Below are positions 48,560 to 63,500 of a DNA stretch of 64,000 nt, one piece after another; position 1 is the stretch's first letter; every line of letters begins with the position of its first letter. A program made the position numbers and the translations under genes. The notes beneath the pieces are model-generated. The model was not told where the DNA came from and searched no databases. It saw only the letters and a list, made by a program, of their open reading frames with translations. This DNA comes from Styela clava (Eukaryota; Chordata; Ascidiacea; Stolidobranchia; Styelidae), in assembly GCF_964204865.1 (NCBI RefSeq), contig NC_135254.1, forward strand, positions 15,939,001 through 16,003,000, written 5' to 3'.

Positions 48560-51500
48560 TCAAACATTTCTGAACATCATTTTCGTTTCTTTCATAGGAT
48601 AATATCGACTATCACCACCGATCCTGGGCCACGTAGCCCAGAAATCGACAGGAAGTCTTTCATACTTGTAGTCTCCATTTTCGATATAACTCAGAGACTT
48701 ATAAGGACCATTCAAATTTGACAAGCCACAGTTTTCTTTTCCGAACCACCATCCACCTTTATATGTTTTAGAGCAAACATCGTCGCCTCCCGCACGAAAT
48801 TTATATCCGACGTCACACATCAGGGAATCTCCTGCATTTCCATAGAATTGTGATGAATCAACGTTAAGTTTGAATTTGTTTTCAGGTGAATCCAACGAGA
48901 ACCAACTGTAGAATGAATTGTAGATATTATTTTTCTCTAAATTTATTACCTCTTGAATACTTTTACTACTTTAACATCCACATCTTTTGATACTTTTACC
49001 TTTATACTTTGATGTGACTTGAAAGTCACAAATCTGCCTGTCAAAATGACCGTCGCTAAAAGATGCTCCAGAAATGGATTAATCTTTTTTTTTATTGCGT
49101 TGTCGACTACTATTTGAAGTTGATTATCGCACAAGTTATGAATCATAGCTTTTAAATTTTTTGGAATAAGGGATAAGGGCAAATGTATTAAAATCAACAC
49201 ATATACTTTTTATACAAAAACTCCAACATAAGCTTTAACAATATGACATAACGATTCGTTGGTTCATTTTGTATTCAAAGAGTGCGGTGCGACATCACAA
49301 AAAGTCCAGTCTCTTTGAATAGTGGTGCAGCGAGGCTCATGTTGATAATTTGTTTCTCTTCGTGCGCCGTACCGGAATTTGCTTGAGATTGTTTATTTGA
49401 ATTCTAATCATTGACTTCTATAGCCTGAGGATATACGATATTTAACAACACTTCATATAAGAATTGTAATATAGGTTCGAGTATATACGATATTCGATTT
49501 AAATTAAAAGAAACTTTTGTCTGAAACGTAAATTTAAGACACCAGTTTTATAGAGCAACTATCATACACTCTAACATTTATGCATGTATTTTGTGGTCTA
49601 CTTCAGGGTTTTAAACAAATATTTAAATTTTTAATTGTATTTTTGAATTCAGTTTGAGTATATATACCACTTTCGACTAGGGTTGGGCGTTTTCGAATAC
49701 CTGATGATTTCAGAATCGAATCGAATATTTTTTCGAATCGAATCCCGAATACCTGGAAGATATCTAATTGTATGTGACTCTTTTTAGAAAAATGCCCAGC
49801 CCTACTTACGACTCAATATTTAGGCATGTGAAGCATCATTATATTTCACCAAAACTTATCTGAAATGTTCAATATTCGTCATAATCGTTTGTTGATCTTT
49901 TTGGAATGTATGTTAAATATTTTACTTTAAAATAAAGTCAACTTACTAATATAATGCATATCTTTTCAAACCACCCCAATCCGTTAGTTCGATGAGTAGT
50001 TCATTATGTCTTCCGTTTGTAAGTTCATAGATTTTCTGTAAACCTGTTCATCAGTAAAAATATTCAACTAAGCTAAAAATATCAGAACTCAATGTTTAGT
50101 GATTGATAACAATTTCCACTTGGGCCTAATTATTTACTTTTTCTGTACTTGGAACTAGTGCCAACAGTGAGTACGATAACGTGCAACTGATCACTGTAAT
50201 ATAAATGGAACTTCTTCGTTACTATGTCAACAAACGGAACTAATTCCATTTCATTTCACACTATTTTTGGCACTTTATCGCTCACCACTCAATAAAGTCT
50301 TATAAGTATTATTTATTTTTATAAATTTTCGTATGAAACGCTCAAGTTGAGTATTTTTTGAGTGAATTGAATATTTTTAGGTTTCGGCAAAGATGTGTAA
50401 CGTTTTCCTTTTATTTTTCGATACCAAGAAGAAGAGGTTTGGCCTGACCTTTCCTCTAGATTCGCTGCTGTACACTTTTCCTAAAAAGCTTTCTGTGGTC
50501 AGCGACCTGTTATATACAAAAGTTTGATGCAAAAGTATTATTATCAAATATATATATACCGAGCCACATTTCTCCGGTTAGAACTCCAAATCCTTCAACA
50601 TATTTTTCATAATCAACATCAAAATCAACCTGAGTCTCTTGCTCAAATCGCCGCTGGAATACCTTCAAAATATGTAAATCAAAAAATTTCGAACATTATC
50701 CCTCTATATGACGATTGTTGTGCACGCGTTGGGCTCGGCTTAGGAAACAAGAAAGCAATGCTAAAATATGTGGACACGGAAGCTAAAACAAAGTATAGTA
50801 AGGTATCGGTATATGATCTTTCACAGCACGGGTACTGAACGCGACGAGCGAGAAACCGCCACAAGTTGCGCAAATATTTTTTTTATTTTGATGACAACAT
50901 CACAGACAAAAACAGATCCCATAATATTCACAGAAATTTGCGAAATAAATGAAAGTCATATCTTTCTCGTGACAACAACAGTTTTTACCACCGAAAATTT
51001 CAAAGCAATTGGTCCAGTATTTGGAGACGAAAGGGATATTTTCATATCAATATGAAAAACGAGAATATCGGTCAGAGACCGAAGACTTATCGATCCAAAG
51101 TTAGGGGCTCTTACAAAAACAGCGCTCTTACTCCATAGTGACACCTTGTGTCCGATCACTAATTGATCAATAACTCGCTAATTATACGACATAACTTCCC
51201 CAAAAGTAATAGGCATTTGGTCCGAGATATGATGAATGCAACTGCAGAATCTGGAGCAGATTCAATCTTGTTTTCGTGAGATATCGCGTGCATCTAACAG
51301 ACATACACACAGACAGACAGAAAAATCCCCTTCAACATACTTACCGATTAAAATCGATAAGCCATCATCCTAACAACAACAATATACCACCAAATTGATC
51401 TATAAGGTCCACTTCGTGTAGAACAAGATTACATGCACTACATATATATATATATATATATAATACTTTATGATTGAAAGTATTATATTATACATATACA

Positions 51501-54500
51501 AATCCAAGCTAAATAATTTTGTGTAACACAGAATTTAACACTACTTACGACCCAGCCATCACCAAAATCGGGATCCGTATAGCAACAAACTTCATAACAA
51601 GAGGTTCTATGTTTTGTGCATATAATGTAAATTCCCGCTTGACCCTCTTTAGCGAGGTCCATATCAGTGACGTCAGAACAGCTGGTAGGGAGACCTGTCA
51701 TGTAAATCGGAAGTCACTGAGCAAACAAGTTTCATGAACCGTAATATTTCCATTGATATTTTTATATGATCGATACCTTACGTTAAATTTACAGTGTTTG
51801 AAAAGTAATTTTTTGACTAATTGAGATTCAATATGGAAAAACTTCACAAGTGCTCATGCAGCGAAACACAGTAAAAGTAAAACAGCGGGATTTCGTAGTG
51901 GTGCTTAAAACACAAACAGCATTTAATCCAACCTTCCTCACAAAGTGTTCCTCTGTATCCTACTGTACAGGTACACGAGAATTCATTCACTCCATCGATG
52001 CAGATTCCTCCGTTTTGACATGGATTCGATGAACAATCATCAATATCTGGAAACGCAATCAATGCGATAGTTCTATGAAGCATTCGCTCAACTTATATGT
52101 CTAGGAAAGCTATACAGAAAATGGCTATTCGACTATAGCATTGCATTACCAGGACAAAGTACCATTGGTACTACATCGCGATAGATGCCGTTTGCACAGA
52201 GAAGTTACCCATTATAGTACATGGTTTTCATGACAATCTCGACTGCTTTCGTTTTCACGAATCTCCAATTTTTCAATGAACTTTTATAACGAGTGTTTTT
52301 AAACAATGTCAATCAATGTCCTTTTTATGTCGTCATTTCACCGTATATTTACTACCATATTCAGGAAACTTTTTCAGTTCGCTTATTGCTATGTCGTGGT
52401 GGTAAGACTATCGCCGATTGCAGGGATCTTATCACAATTCGATGCTGTCTTTCAGAAATCCACATGATATGCAGTCAAAAAACAATCTTTCGAACGAATT
52501 CGGATGGTTATTATAGTATATGGTTATTGACGCGCGAGGAAACTCTATACTTATATATATATATATATATAGTTACGGTATACATACTAAATTCGCATTG
52601 TCGTCCAGTATATCCCTCAAGACAAGTGCACAAGAAATCGTTGTCTCCTACGGTTGTACAAAAGCCTCCGTTGCTGCATGTGAAAGCATCACAATTGACT
52701 GTTATCTCTGCCAAGATAATAAATCAATCAGACGTGCTTATTATAAAGTATTTGTTTGGGTACTGATCCTTCAATAACCCCTAATTTATGAGGTGAAATT
52801 TTGCATTTTAAAGTTCCATATTTTCAATACTTCAAAATTCCTGGAATTCAGGCTTCACGTCGGTAATGAACGGTCACAGCTAAATATAGAGCCCTCTGTC
52901 GTATGCATTACAATTACAACTGTTGGTAACTTTTAAAAATACTCCAGCTGAACATTGTTAGTCACTTATTTTATATCGTTAGGTTCATACTCACTGTCAC
53001 ACGATTCCACAAAATTCTGAAATACGCAATAATTTAGCTCTGGATCAAAAGCACAATTGTCTTGGCAGGTTATTTTCACGACTTCACCTGTATGGAATAT
53101 TAAAATGATGTAATCGAGGTAGGTATTGTTATATTTCTTCTTCTAGATGGGGTGGGCATATTTTCTCTCAACGTTTCTCATAACAACGGTTTGTAGTTGT
53201 ATTAAGTGTTGTAGTTGTATTAAGTGACCCCAAGAAAAATTTATCTCATTTTATTTCTGAAACATTTGAGTCAGAAAAAGTAAATAAAAGTATCTATGAA
53301 AGGTTGAACCTGATCAAATTTATATTCCCTGAAAAATCAAGGAAAAAATGGGCAGATCTTATTTTTTTAGAGAGTGATTTTAATTGGAATAAACTGTATA
53401 TGGATATCTTTTATTGTACTATTGAAACTAAATTGCAATCTTTTCATGTAAAAATGTTCCATGGTGCCATAGTACTAAACGATAGATTGTATAAATTTAA
53501 ACTTGTTTCATCAGAGTCATGTGATTTCTGTCATTCAAATGTTGAAACTACCAGCCACCTTTTCTATGAATGTATAGTTGTTCAACAGTTTTGGGAAACA
53601 CTAAACATGTGGATATACTCAAAAACAGAGATTAATTTTAACTTTTCAAAGAGAGATTGCTTGTTGGGATATAGTTATAATTTTTATAATAAATTGTGTA
53701 ACTGTATACTTCTTGTTGCCCGGTTTTATCTATATCGTTGTAAGATACAGAAAAAGAAACCACTGTTTAATGTTTTTACCTCATATCTGTATGAAGTGAG
53801 GAAAATTGAACGGTTCATTGCATATAAAAAATGGAAAATGAAGAAACATGATCAAAAATGGAAAATTTTATGATACATTTACTGATTATTTTATATGATG
53901 AACTGTGTATTGTCCATGATTAGTGATTGTTGTAGATGTATCGATCTACTGTGTTTCATATATTAATAAATATATACAAGAAGAAAAAAAAACGGTTTGT
54001 AGTTTGACTACTCTAAAGTAAATTTTTTTGAAGGTTTCATAATTTCGAATTAGTATATGGTTGAAAATCCTCCAACTCCATAATTGCTCTGTTGCGTATT
54101 CATTCAGACTGGGCCGAACGCAGGGAGTTAAAATTGGGTGTGGTGCTTACAATCTTTCCAACGGAATTTCTACTTGTATCTAAACATTTATTTGTACAAA
54201 GATTCGCGAAGATCGATATCGAAGCAACTCACCGTTTTCGCACCAATAGAATACCGAAGAACAATATGGAGCATCCAATTTGAAAACTGTGTTTTCCTCG
54301 TATTGGTTACATGTCGTGATAACTGAATATAAAGGATAATTAAAGATTACATATTTACCCCGGGGGAGAGTAAAGTTGATAAGACGGCATAACTATATAT
54401 ATATATATATATGACGAACCACGATCTCTCGTCCGGTTACCAGTTCGTGTCCGGTATGGGATAAGTTAGTCAGTTATTTGTTCCAGATTCATGGACATGA

Positions 54501-57500
54501 AGGTGGAGTAAGCTGGAACCGACCAGAGGTTACATCAACCATCTCACAACGTATTCATAGGCATTCATATGCTCAAATTGCCAACAATATTACAAGGAAA
54601 GTATATTCATTCATAAATCCAAAAAAATTGTTTTATCTACGCGTTGAATAACACATATAGGAATAATTACTTATTTTGAACTGTTTATTTTTATGAATTC
54701 TTCAATCTTCATATTTGAGCATAGACTTTTAACAATTTTATTCCTCATTCGTTAATGACTTTAGTGTTACAAGCGCCGAAAATAACAACAAATGTGTCCG
54801 CATTTCCTCCCTGCTATTTTATTAAACATACTGAAAATAAGTTTGTATATATATAGACTACATTCAGATGCTAGATCATCTTGAGGAGAGAACTATCAAT
54901 TCTAGCTGCACTTTTATTTCATTCTAGGTTCTATCTATAAATACAAGTATATAACTTACCAGAGCACGTTTCTATGAAATTTTGGAAAATGCATCTTTGC
55001 GTTGTAGGGTCGTACGCGCAATTTAAGGGGCATGTATGTTTCACAAGTGCACCTGAATGGAAATTTGATTACTTTTCTCGATTTATGACAAAGTAATGGG
55101 TTATTCTGGTAAATTGAAGCTGGTATCATCATATTCAAAATAATTGTTTCTCCCAGAAAATACAGATCAATCGAAATAAGTTTGATGGCATATTACTCCC
55201 GCTCAAGATTTTTTTTTTTTTTATTGTTTTCGACGTTGTTGTAATTTGAAATTCCATCCGTATACTTGCATTATCTATTATTTTTAAAAGATCAATTCGT
55301 TCGTGCAACTTAACGATAGTCATTTGGCAACACAGACGTTGCACCTTTGAAGAGTCAGGTTGGAGATATTACGCTGCGTACGTCATACTGTACAAGATTA
55401 AGAAAACGCAGAGCAGAGATAGATGTGCGGATTGTTCGATTGTTTTTCTCTTGTTTGAAATAGGGTGGCAATATTTATGAGACTATATTTATGAACTTAC
55501 CTTCTTCACAAGTGTAATACTCTGAAGTACAAGTGTCTCTAGGCAGCGAAATAACGCCGTCTGTAGTTAGTTGGTCACATTCATCGATTTCTTGAAAAGC
55601 TGTAATGACTGCAATAAAAGAACGATAACATGTACTGTTTTTATTAAATATGTATTTGTTGTTTTATAATATATATAATTGGTTACGTTATATTTTTGGG
55701 CAATTTTTTTAGTAAAAGGGCCGCATGCGGCAAGTCAAAACTATGTGAGAGTCGCATAATTTTTTTTTAAATTAATAATATTAGAGCTCATTAAATCATT
55801 TTGAATTGTAACTGTTACATTGATACTAATTTGGGATATGCGTGTAGTTTGTGTGCGACGCGAAATCGTCGTCTGTTTAGCACGAGCAATATTTCACCAA
55901 ACTAGCTTCAGTGGTTGCATCGGATTCCTTGCCAACTTATATAATATCACAGATTTATACTGTCCTTCCAGTAATAATTTAATTTCATTTACATTCATTT
56001 CCTTACAGCTGATTTACAAGGGTAGTCTCGTACGAAGTTTTTGTGATTCGTTTCATGGTGCCGTTTAATATTGCTGACTTAGTAGCTTATGAGAGATTAA
56101 GCACAAAGGTTTATTTTCTTGATTAATGAATATTCTTCTTTTTATTCTGACTTGACACCTCTATTCTCCTCTTCGTATTTTCGCTTCTTATACTCTTGAG
56201 GTCATATCGCACCGCAACTGAGACTAACGAGCAAGATACAACGCCGCACGCAGGGACATACATTTGACCATTGTTACGTGCAAGATTTATCACTTGACTA
56301 ATTTAAAATTCCACGCTACAACTAAATTTTTCATACTAAAATATATTTTGCCTTAATCATTGATGAAAACTTCTTCTACCGCTCATTAATTTAAAAAAAA
56401 TGTTACACTACTGTTTCTTTCAGTTCAATTTGGATAATAATTAATGCTAATGAGAAGAGCCACATAAAAACTCTCGCCGCGGTTTATCCACCGTTGGGCT
56501 GTGCTATCATATTCTGAGTCTAGATTCAGATTCAGATAGTTATTTTCATCGTGCAAGAAACAATGCGGAACAATAAACACACATAAAATTAAAAAAACAA
56601 AAACAGAACACAACAGAATCTATGTATATGCATTATGAAGTCACATATAGAACTGTGAAATTTAAAGTATATACTTACCAGGGCATAACGGGTTAAAATT
56701 TTGAAACGTGCAGCCTTTAGTTTCTGGATTGTATGCTTGATATGTAGGACATTGTTGTATGGATACTTGAAAATAAATAAGTTGTTTTGTATATTACTAT
56801 ATATATGAGTAATATAGAACTTACTTTAAGTTAATACCAAAGTATTTAGAAAGTAACCAAAACATCTTTTCCATCTGTAATTAGCGATAAAAACATAATT
56901 CTGTTGTTCGTTCATTAAAAACTTATTCTAAATTGAAGTATAACTTAAAATGAATGAATGTAAATAAAAAAAATAGTATATTCGTTTGCCAATGGTTCAA
57001 AAATTTACGGAATTTAATGTTTAGACTTTGGAATATGAATATGTTATACATATTTTCTGATATCATTAATTCAATGCCTTTTCGAGATGATTAAAGTTCA
57101 TTTTTGTTTTTTTCTACACTTACATGAATCTGTACAGTCATAATAGATTGTCATACATTGGTCTTCATGCAATACGTATACATCATCAGAATGTCTGCAA
57201 TCGGAGATAGCTATCAAAAAATAAAATAAGCAATCATAAAACTTTTTCGTATAAATTGCACAAACTTCCCTTTTTTTTCGATTTCTTTTTTTTTACAAAC
57301 AAGAATTGGATAACTATGAATTAAACTTTCGGTTCCTATGATTTTGAAAACGAAATTATTTTTTTTTATTATGTCTTCACACTTTATATTTACTCAGAGG
57401 AGTCAACCAGGAGTCCTACGACAACAACTTCGGGAAACAATGCACAAGACTGCACGCTAGGAAATCAGAATTCACGTTTTCGTGTGTTCTATATACGAGG

Positions 57501-60500
57501 CTGACATCGGTACGAACCCATAAATAAGTACATCACTGAAACATGATAATAGGATAACAGAGAACGAATTGTGTCTAATTACACCTTCACTAGGAAGGAT
57601 TTGCTATAGCAGTCACTTATTCTTATCAAACCTATCAGATCTCAAATCTAGTCGTCAACTGCAAACTCTCATTCACTACTGTATTTTGATTTTAAGTTCC
57701 ACGAACTGATCTTTGCCGGTAGGCTATTGTTTTGTTATTGTGGCAATTAATTTTCTGTTATTATGCCATGAATGCGCAAAGTAGTCAGTGAGGTTTTAAT
57801 TAATTTCTAGCAGATCAATTATTCGAATTGACCAATCCAAGTGCCCGGCCTACGCATATAATAAAACACAAATAAGGACACATGTAAAAATAAGGAAGTT
57901 TCTTAGAAATAAGGACAAAAAATAAGTCAAAACCTTCGAAATGAGGACAAAACTTAGGAATAAGAACGTTATTGCAGCCCTGCCTATATATAAAGCAACA
58001 TGGGTACATCCTGGGCACAGTTTCATTCCCCCACATTGACGGCATTTCAATATCGTAAAGGGCTAAAATTTTGATCACGTTATAACGTTATGGCACGGAC
58101 AATTATGATTCTTACCATCGCATTCATCCACGTAGTTCTGATAAACACATCGATTAGTTTTTGGATCAAACGCAAAATACAGACCACAATCCATCTTTTC
58201 AATTATTCCTAGGAAAGTATGAAAATGTGTTACAAAGTATATGATTGTACCAGTACTATTATAGATATTTAATATATTTGGTATAAATTTCAAGCCTTTA
58301 AACCTGACTGATTATTCAAATGACTTGTTATATTTTTATTTAAAATTATGTTACAATTTTATTTCACATATAAAACTAATTCTCGACTCATTTAGCAACG
58401 GAAAAAGCATACCATCTATGCATTGATAATAAGTTGAAGAGCATGTCGAATCATAAAAAATTGTACCACTCTCCATCTCTTCGCAATTTTGAATTTCTGT
58501 GAATTATAATATTGATACCTGATATAAATCATTTGAAAACACATCATATGTGAAATAAACACCCATTGTGACGTCAAGCATGCATGCCTTATTTTTTGAA
58601 TGCGTCTAGTCAGAACAATTCCAAAAACGGGATTCATCAAATTCATATTGGGAAAGGATAGGAAATACAAAGTTATTTGTTATTACAAAGTTATGTGACA
58701 ATTTACTGTGACAAGGTGAAAACTCTGGCTTTGATATTCAGAATGGTCTTAAATTAGGTATTTACTTAATTTAATTAATATAATCTTGTATACTAACTCA
58801 CCTGGGCAACCGTCAACAAAATTCTGAAAAACGCACTCATGTTCCGAATTAAATGCTCGCGGGTAGCTGCAATAAACACCAACAGCATTTTCTGTAATTT
58901 AAATAATGTAATCAATGTTTATGTGGGAGTGTTTTGAGAAGGTATATTGAAAAGTGGTTTCACATAAACAGTTGTGGTTATGTTCCTCAAATTGTTCTTA
59001 TATTTTACATTTTGACCCTCTGGCAAAGATCATAATGACTACCGGACAAATTTTTTCGAAAAATATGTTTTAGATATTAGCGCCATTCTGACACTACAAG
59101 ATTTGTTTCGGAAAATCCTTTTTGATTATTTTATTAAATTACGAATATTATATATATGTATATTATGTATATTCTCACTCATCTGTAACGTTTTTAAAGA
59201 AATTTGTTAGAAGGAAGGTCTCACAGAGTATAAGAGATTCAAATCTGAGCGACATTGCGGTAGACCGAGAGTTGATGAAATTATAAAGAATTATATATGG
59301 TATAGATATAGAATTGCGCGATGGTAATACTAATATTAATTTATACGAGGAATATAGCCGTTCTTTCCAATACGAAGTGGAAAACTGCTACTTAGTGGTA
59401 AATTCCACATAGCTGTCGTTGTTGCTTCGGGAACAGGATATCATATCAGCAACAGATTTGGGGTTAATTGGGTCAAAGATGGGTTCAAAATTCATATACA
59501 AATTTGATTTGGCTCATTCTAAAAGTTGATGGCATATTACCTTTAAAAATCGATGTCGTTTCGTTAAAATAAATTGAATATATAGATTGGTAGTACCCCT
59601 GAATACATTCACTCACTATTTGAACAGCTGATCCCTGTTGTCACATCTGTTCCAATACACCCATCGCAATAGTATGTATACGTGGGACATTTTTCATAGA
59701 ATGGCGTGAAAAATATAGTATCCTCTTTGCCGCAAATCCCATTCAAATAGGCACTTTTTATTCCAAAATCTTGACCGAAAATAAAACCATTGAAAATACT
59801 TGAATTTTTAGGCGAGCAAGGAGTATGGGAATTCTTTTTAACCACTTATTAAAAATTCGGGTTTGCTTAAAGTAAGTCATGAGTAAAAGTGTAGTAGGGC
59901 AAAGAGAAATACACAAGTGTTTTTACTATTTGAGACTAGAGTATTTCAGCTTATTCTACTGCACTTGAAACGATACAAGTGAAGCGTAAAAGGAAAAGCT
60001 CGATAGAAAGGTCCAAACAAGCATGGAACAGGTAACATAGAAATATTCATTCCATGTTGACTTTATAGGTCAATTAAATACCAATTTTTTTTTTAATTTT
60101 ATCGATTTTTGTATCAATATTAGAAATAAGAATAATTGAAAATGTCAAAAATCTGCAGTTGAATTATTTACTACCGTTGAAACAGTTTATTGGATGATTG
60201 TGAATATTTTTTCGATGTTTTTAATTAATTAATTTTAATTAATATTAAACTTTTTTTACTATATTTATTCTGCGAATAACTAAAACTTATGTTTCATGAA
60301 AATAAAATAGAAGCACACGTAACTTACAATCACATACGCCTAATAAAACTGAATTCACACATTGGTATTCCGTATCATACACATATGATTGTGAACAAGC
60401 TTGCTCTTCATACGTTCCACCTAAGGAAAATCAGAAGTTTTGTGTGAATTCAAAAAAGTCGAGATCGTTCAATATTTATGATAAGTCGATTATAACTGCT

Positions 60501-63500
60501 ACCAGAATCGTTGTAACGTTGAAATTGGTAGTCCTGAATACCTACAGTTTAATTTTACTAGATCACTTGTTCACGTGTTCACCAAATCTGAAGAAATATT
60601 TGTATACAAGTGAGGAATCACCAAAGTGTTCAATTTAAATATCATCATCATTGCTATCAAATGGAATCGAGAATTGCAGATATGCCAATATAGGGGTAAT
60701 TGACCATACTCTGCGTTTTCACACTCCCGTGTTTTTAAACACGTTCGCTGAGTAAACTCCGATCTGCACTCCCGCGGCCGCAGAGGTCAATAAGCACACA
60801 GTGTATTGTAATGCTAAATGTTCGTATATTGTAAAGTTGCATGATCGAATTGAAGCTCGATACAAAGAAATATTGCTAAGACTTGTGACCTATTCATTAA
60901 ATTCATATACTATTAATACAAAGGTTAAATAACATTAAAGTCCACAGTTACAATCTACATTCGCAACACCAGAATTAAATACAGAAGAAATTAGCGCGGG
61001 CTAATAAACTACCGTATTTAAATTCTTGCAAGAAATCCCTGTTTTATATACTCACCAGTAGACGGACATTCGTAATAACTTTTTGAGCAAAGGGTTGAAG
61101 CTACCGATCCAGCGGTACAATCATCTGAAAATTCATCTGAAACATCATCTGAAACATTTAAATACAATCCAAAATTAGTAGTTGAATTGCAACTAACATG
61201 TTTTTACTTAAAACACTCGCTTTAACAGAACTACAATTTGCCAGCACAGTCGTGCCAGGAATGAGCTTGTAAAAAGAATAGGCTATAAAAGGAAAAGTTC
61301 CATGACGCCACGAAATGTACTGTCGTTTAAAGTTCATTATGATTACATAACTGTATGGGAACGCGTTAGTTAAAAAAATGGTATTATCGTGGTTCATAAC
61401 GTCAACAAACCGTGTTTTGTGTCTCTGGGTTCGATCTTTCATTAATATATGGATTTAGCCAAACAGCGTGGACGTCGCAAGTCAGAGATCCAGATTAAAC
61501 AGTGCAATGTTCACGGGGAGAATTAAATATCATAAATGCTGTATTTGTAGAGGACACTGAAAATGCATTGTTATTGCTTCAAAAATAAAAGTATGAACAC
61601 CAATACACCCACATTTAAGCGATTATTTTAATACCTGCATTATATTATATATTTCCGTGAGTTGTGAAACACAAAATTAAGAAAGGATAATTTAATATAC
61701 GAGGTAAGGCTAAAAAGAAACGGGACTGACGTCACAGATTGCGCAACATGATTTACCACCGGTAATCAGCACTTTTACAGTGTGGCGTAATATGTGTTCT
61801 TTGTTTAACAGCTGTTTTGACACAATATCGCAATTATTTTTGCCTTAGGTGAATGTGATTAATGGCTTGTTGAAAAAAATTGCTTTGCGAGATCTGATTG
61901 AGTTTTTTGGCGATAGGGGGTTCAATTGCAGAATGACGATTGAGCGAAGAATTAACATTACATTTTGTGTCAAACTCGGAAAAAACGGCGAATGAGACTT
62001 TGCAGATGTTGCGTGATGTTTAAATGGAGATTTTTCCATGTCCAGAACAAGAGCTTTTAAATGGCACAAGCGATTTGTGAAAGGCAGGGAAGATGTTGAG
62101 AATGATCCAAAGTCAGGGAGGCCCTGCACTTCCACAACTGATACCAACATGAAAAGGTTCGGCAGTTGGTTCGCAGTGACCGTCGCTTAACAATTCGCGT
62201 CATTGCCAAAGAAGTTGGGAAGGACAAAGAAACGGTCCGCACCATTTTGGTTGACACTTTGGGAATGCGAAAGGTGTGTGCCAAAATGATGCCAAAGGCT
62301 CTTGAGTTGACTGAGGAGCAGAAAGCTCAACGATTGAATGCATGCCGAGTTGACATGCATTTTTCCAAGTTTGACACAAAATTTAATGTTAATTCTTTGC
62401 TCAATCATCATTCTGCAATTGAACCCCATATCACCAAAAAACTCAATCAGACCTCGCACAGAATTTTTTTTCAACAAGCAATTTATCACATTCACTTATG
62501 GATCCTGAAAAGCAAAAATAATTGCGATATTGTGTTAAAACAGCCGTTAAACAAAGAACACATGTTACGCCACACTGCAAAAGTGTTGATTACCGATGGT
62601 TAATCGTGTTGCGCAATCTGTGACGTCAGACCCGTTTCATTTTAGGCGCACCTCGCACGTCGGGGTCACCAAAATTGATGGGCAAAAGTTTTGTCCCAAA
62701 ATCGTTAACTCAAGTTATCAACCTGAGGATAGCCGACGGTAATACAGAATAGACAGTCTTAAATATGGTATGTAGCAATTATGTACTTCATCATATGAAA
62801 TACCACAAACCCTATTCAGGAATATACTCATTAAAAGAAAACTAGCATGGTATAAACTCCAACAGAAGAATTGTTGTAATTTTATTCTATATTCTATAAA
62901 GTTGATGCTGTTTTACTTACCACTGAGGCATGAAAGGCCACCACCTTTATCGATTTCGAACAATCGGTAGTACACACATCCATTGACATCTGGGTCAAAC
63001 GCCAAATTTTCATCGCATGCAAATTTTTTTGTAACACCTGCGATAAAATGCGATAAAAAGTATTTTCATATTTCTGCTTTTTAAACATTGAATTGAAATA
63101 TTGAATACTCAATCATTTAGAATCATTGGTACTGTGGCCTTTAAATGGTCGCCATCGTTAGTGGACCTTTTATTCTATATCCAGGCGAGTCTCAAATGCT
63201 TTAATAAATAACTTACTCTATATAACCTATGCATATCTGAGTTGAAAAATGGTGACCTAGTCGCGGATGATACTGTTGTGAACAAATTACTATTTTGGAT
63301 ACGAAATGGAGTTATGGATTATTTTTTTACTATGTTTTTTGTTGTGAACAAGTCGCTGTTCTGTTAAACTACAGCTGCTTTTAAATTTTAGTGGTGCCGG
63401 TAGAAGATTATTTGTTCTATTTATTCAAACAATTTCTGTGGGCTCTATAGGTTCGTATTCACTTCGATGTTTTGTGTGATAACGTCATCAAAAATAAAAA

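Larger units (their letters stand above)
48560..51694 (-). other. fibrinogen C-terminal domain (four exons)
   Basis: The domain opens with SCSDVTDMDLAKEGQAGIY and CCYTDPDFGDGWV (51694-51549). It continues with VFQRRFEQETQVDF and YVEGFGVLTGEMWLG (50662-50560), LQKIYELTNGRHNELLIEL (50043-49947) and the last exon with GNAGDSLM and GGWWFGKENCGLSNLNGPY. Order and length match the family. The usual calcium-site Asp cluster before the GGWW block is altered (RAGGDDVCSKTYK), so calcium binding there is uncertain. Confidence 0.85.

Noticed and set aside
48946-49200. 84-codon minus-strand frame ending in an in-phase donor before the last fibrinogen exon
   Set aside because: I first took its end as a fibrinogen-domain exon. 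The segment at 49947-50043 (KIYELTNGRHNELLIELTDW) matches the domain far better and joins in phase to the last exon, so this frame is intronic.
57815-58078. 87- and 66-codon minus-strand frames
   Set aside because: Intronic and overlapping each other in different frames, rich in AAGGAC-type repeats; possibly part of a transposon end (CAGGGCTGCAATAACG on the minus strand) but no second end was found.
62187-62495. 102-codon minus-strand frame
   Set aside because: It encodes the mariner N-terminus from the inverted right arm and then switches to antisense of the helix-turn-helix part; not a separate gene.
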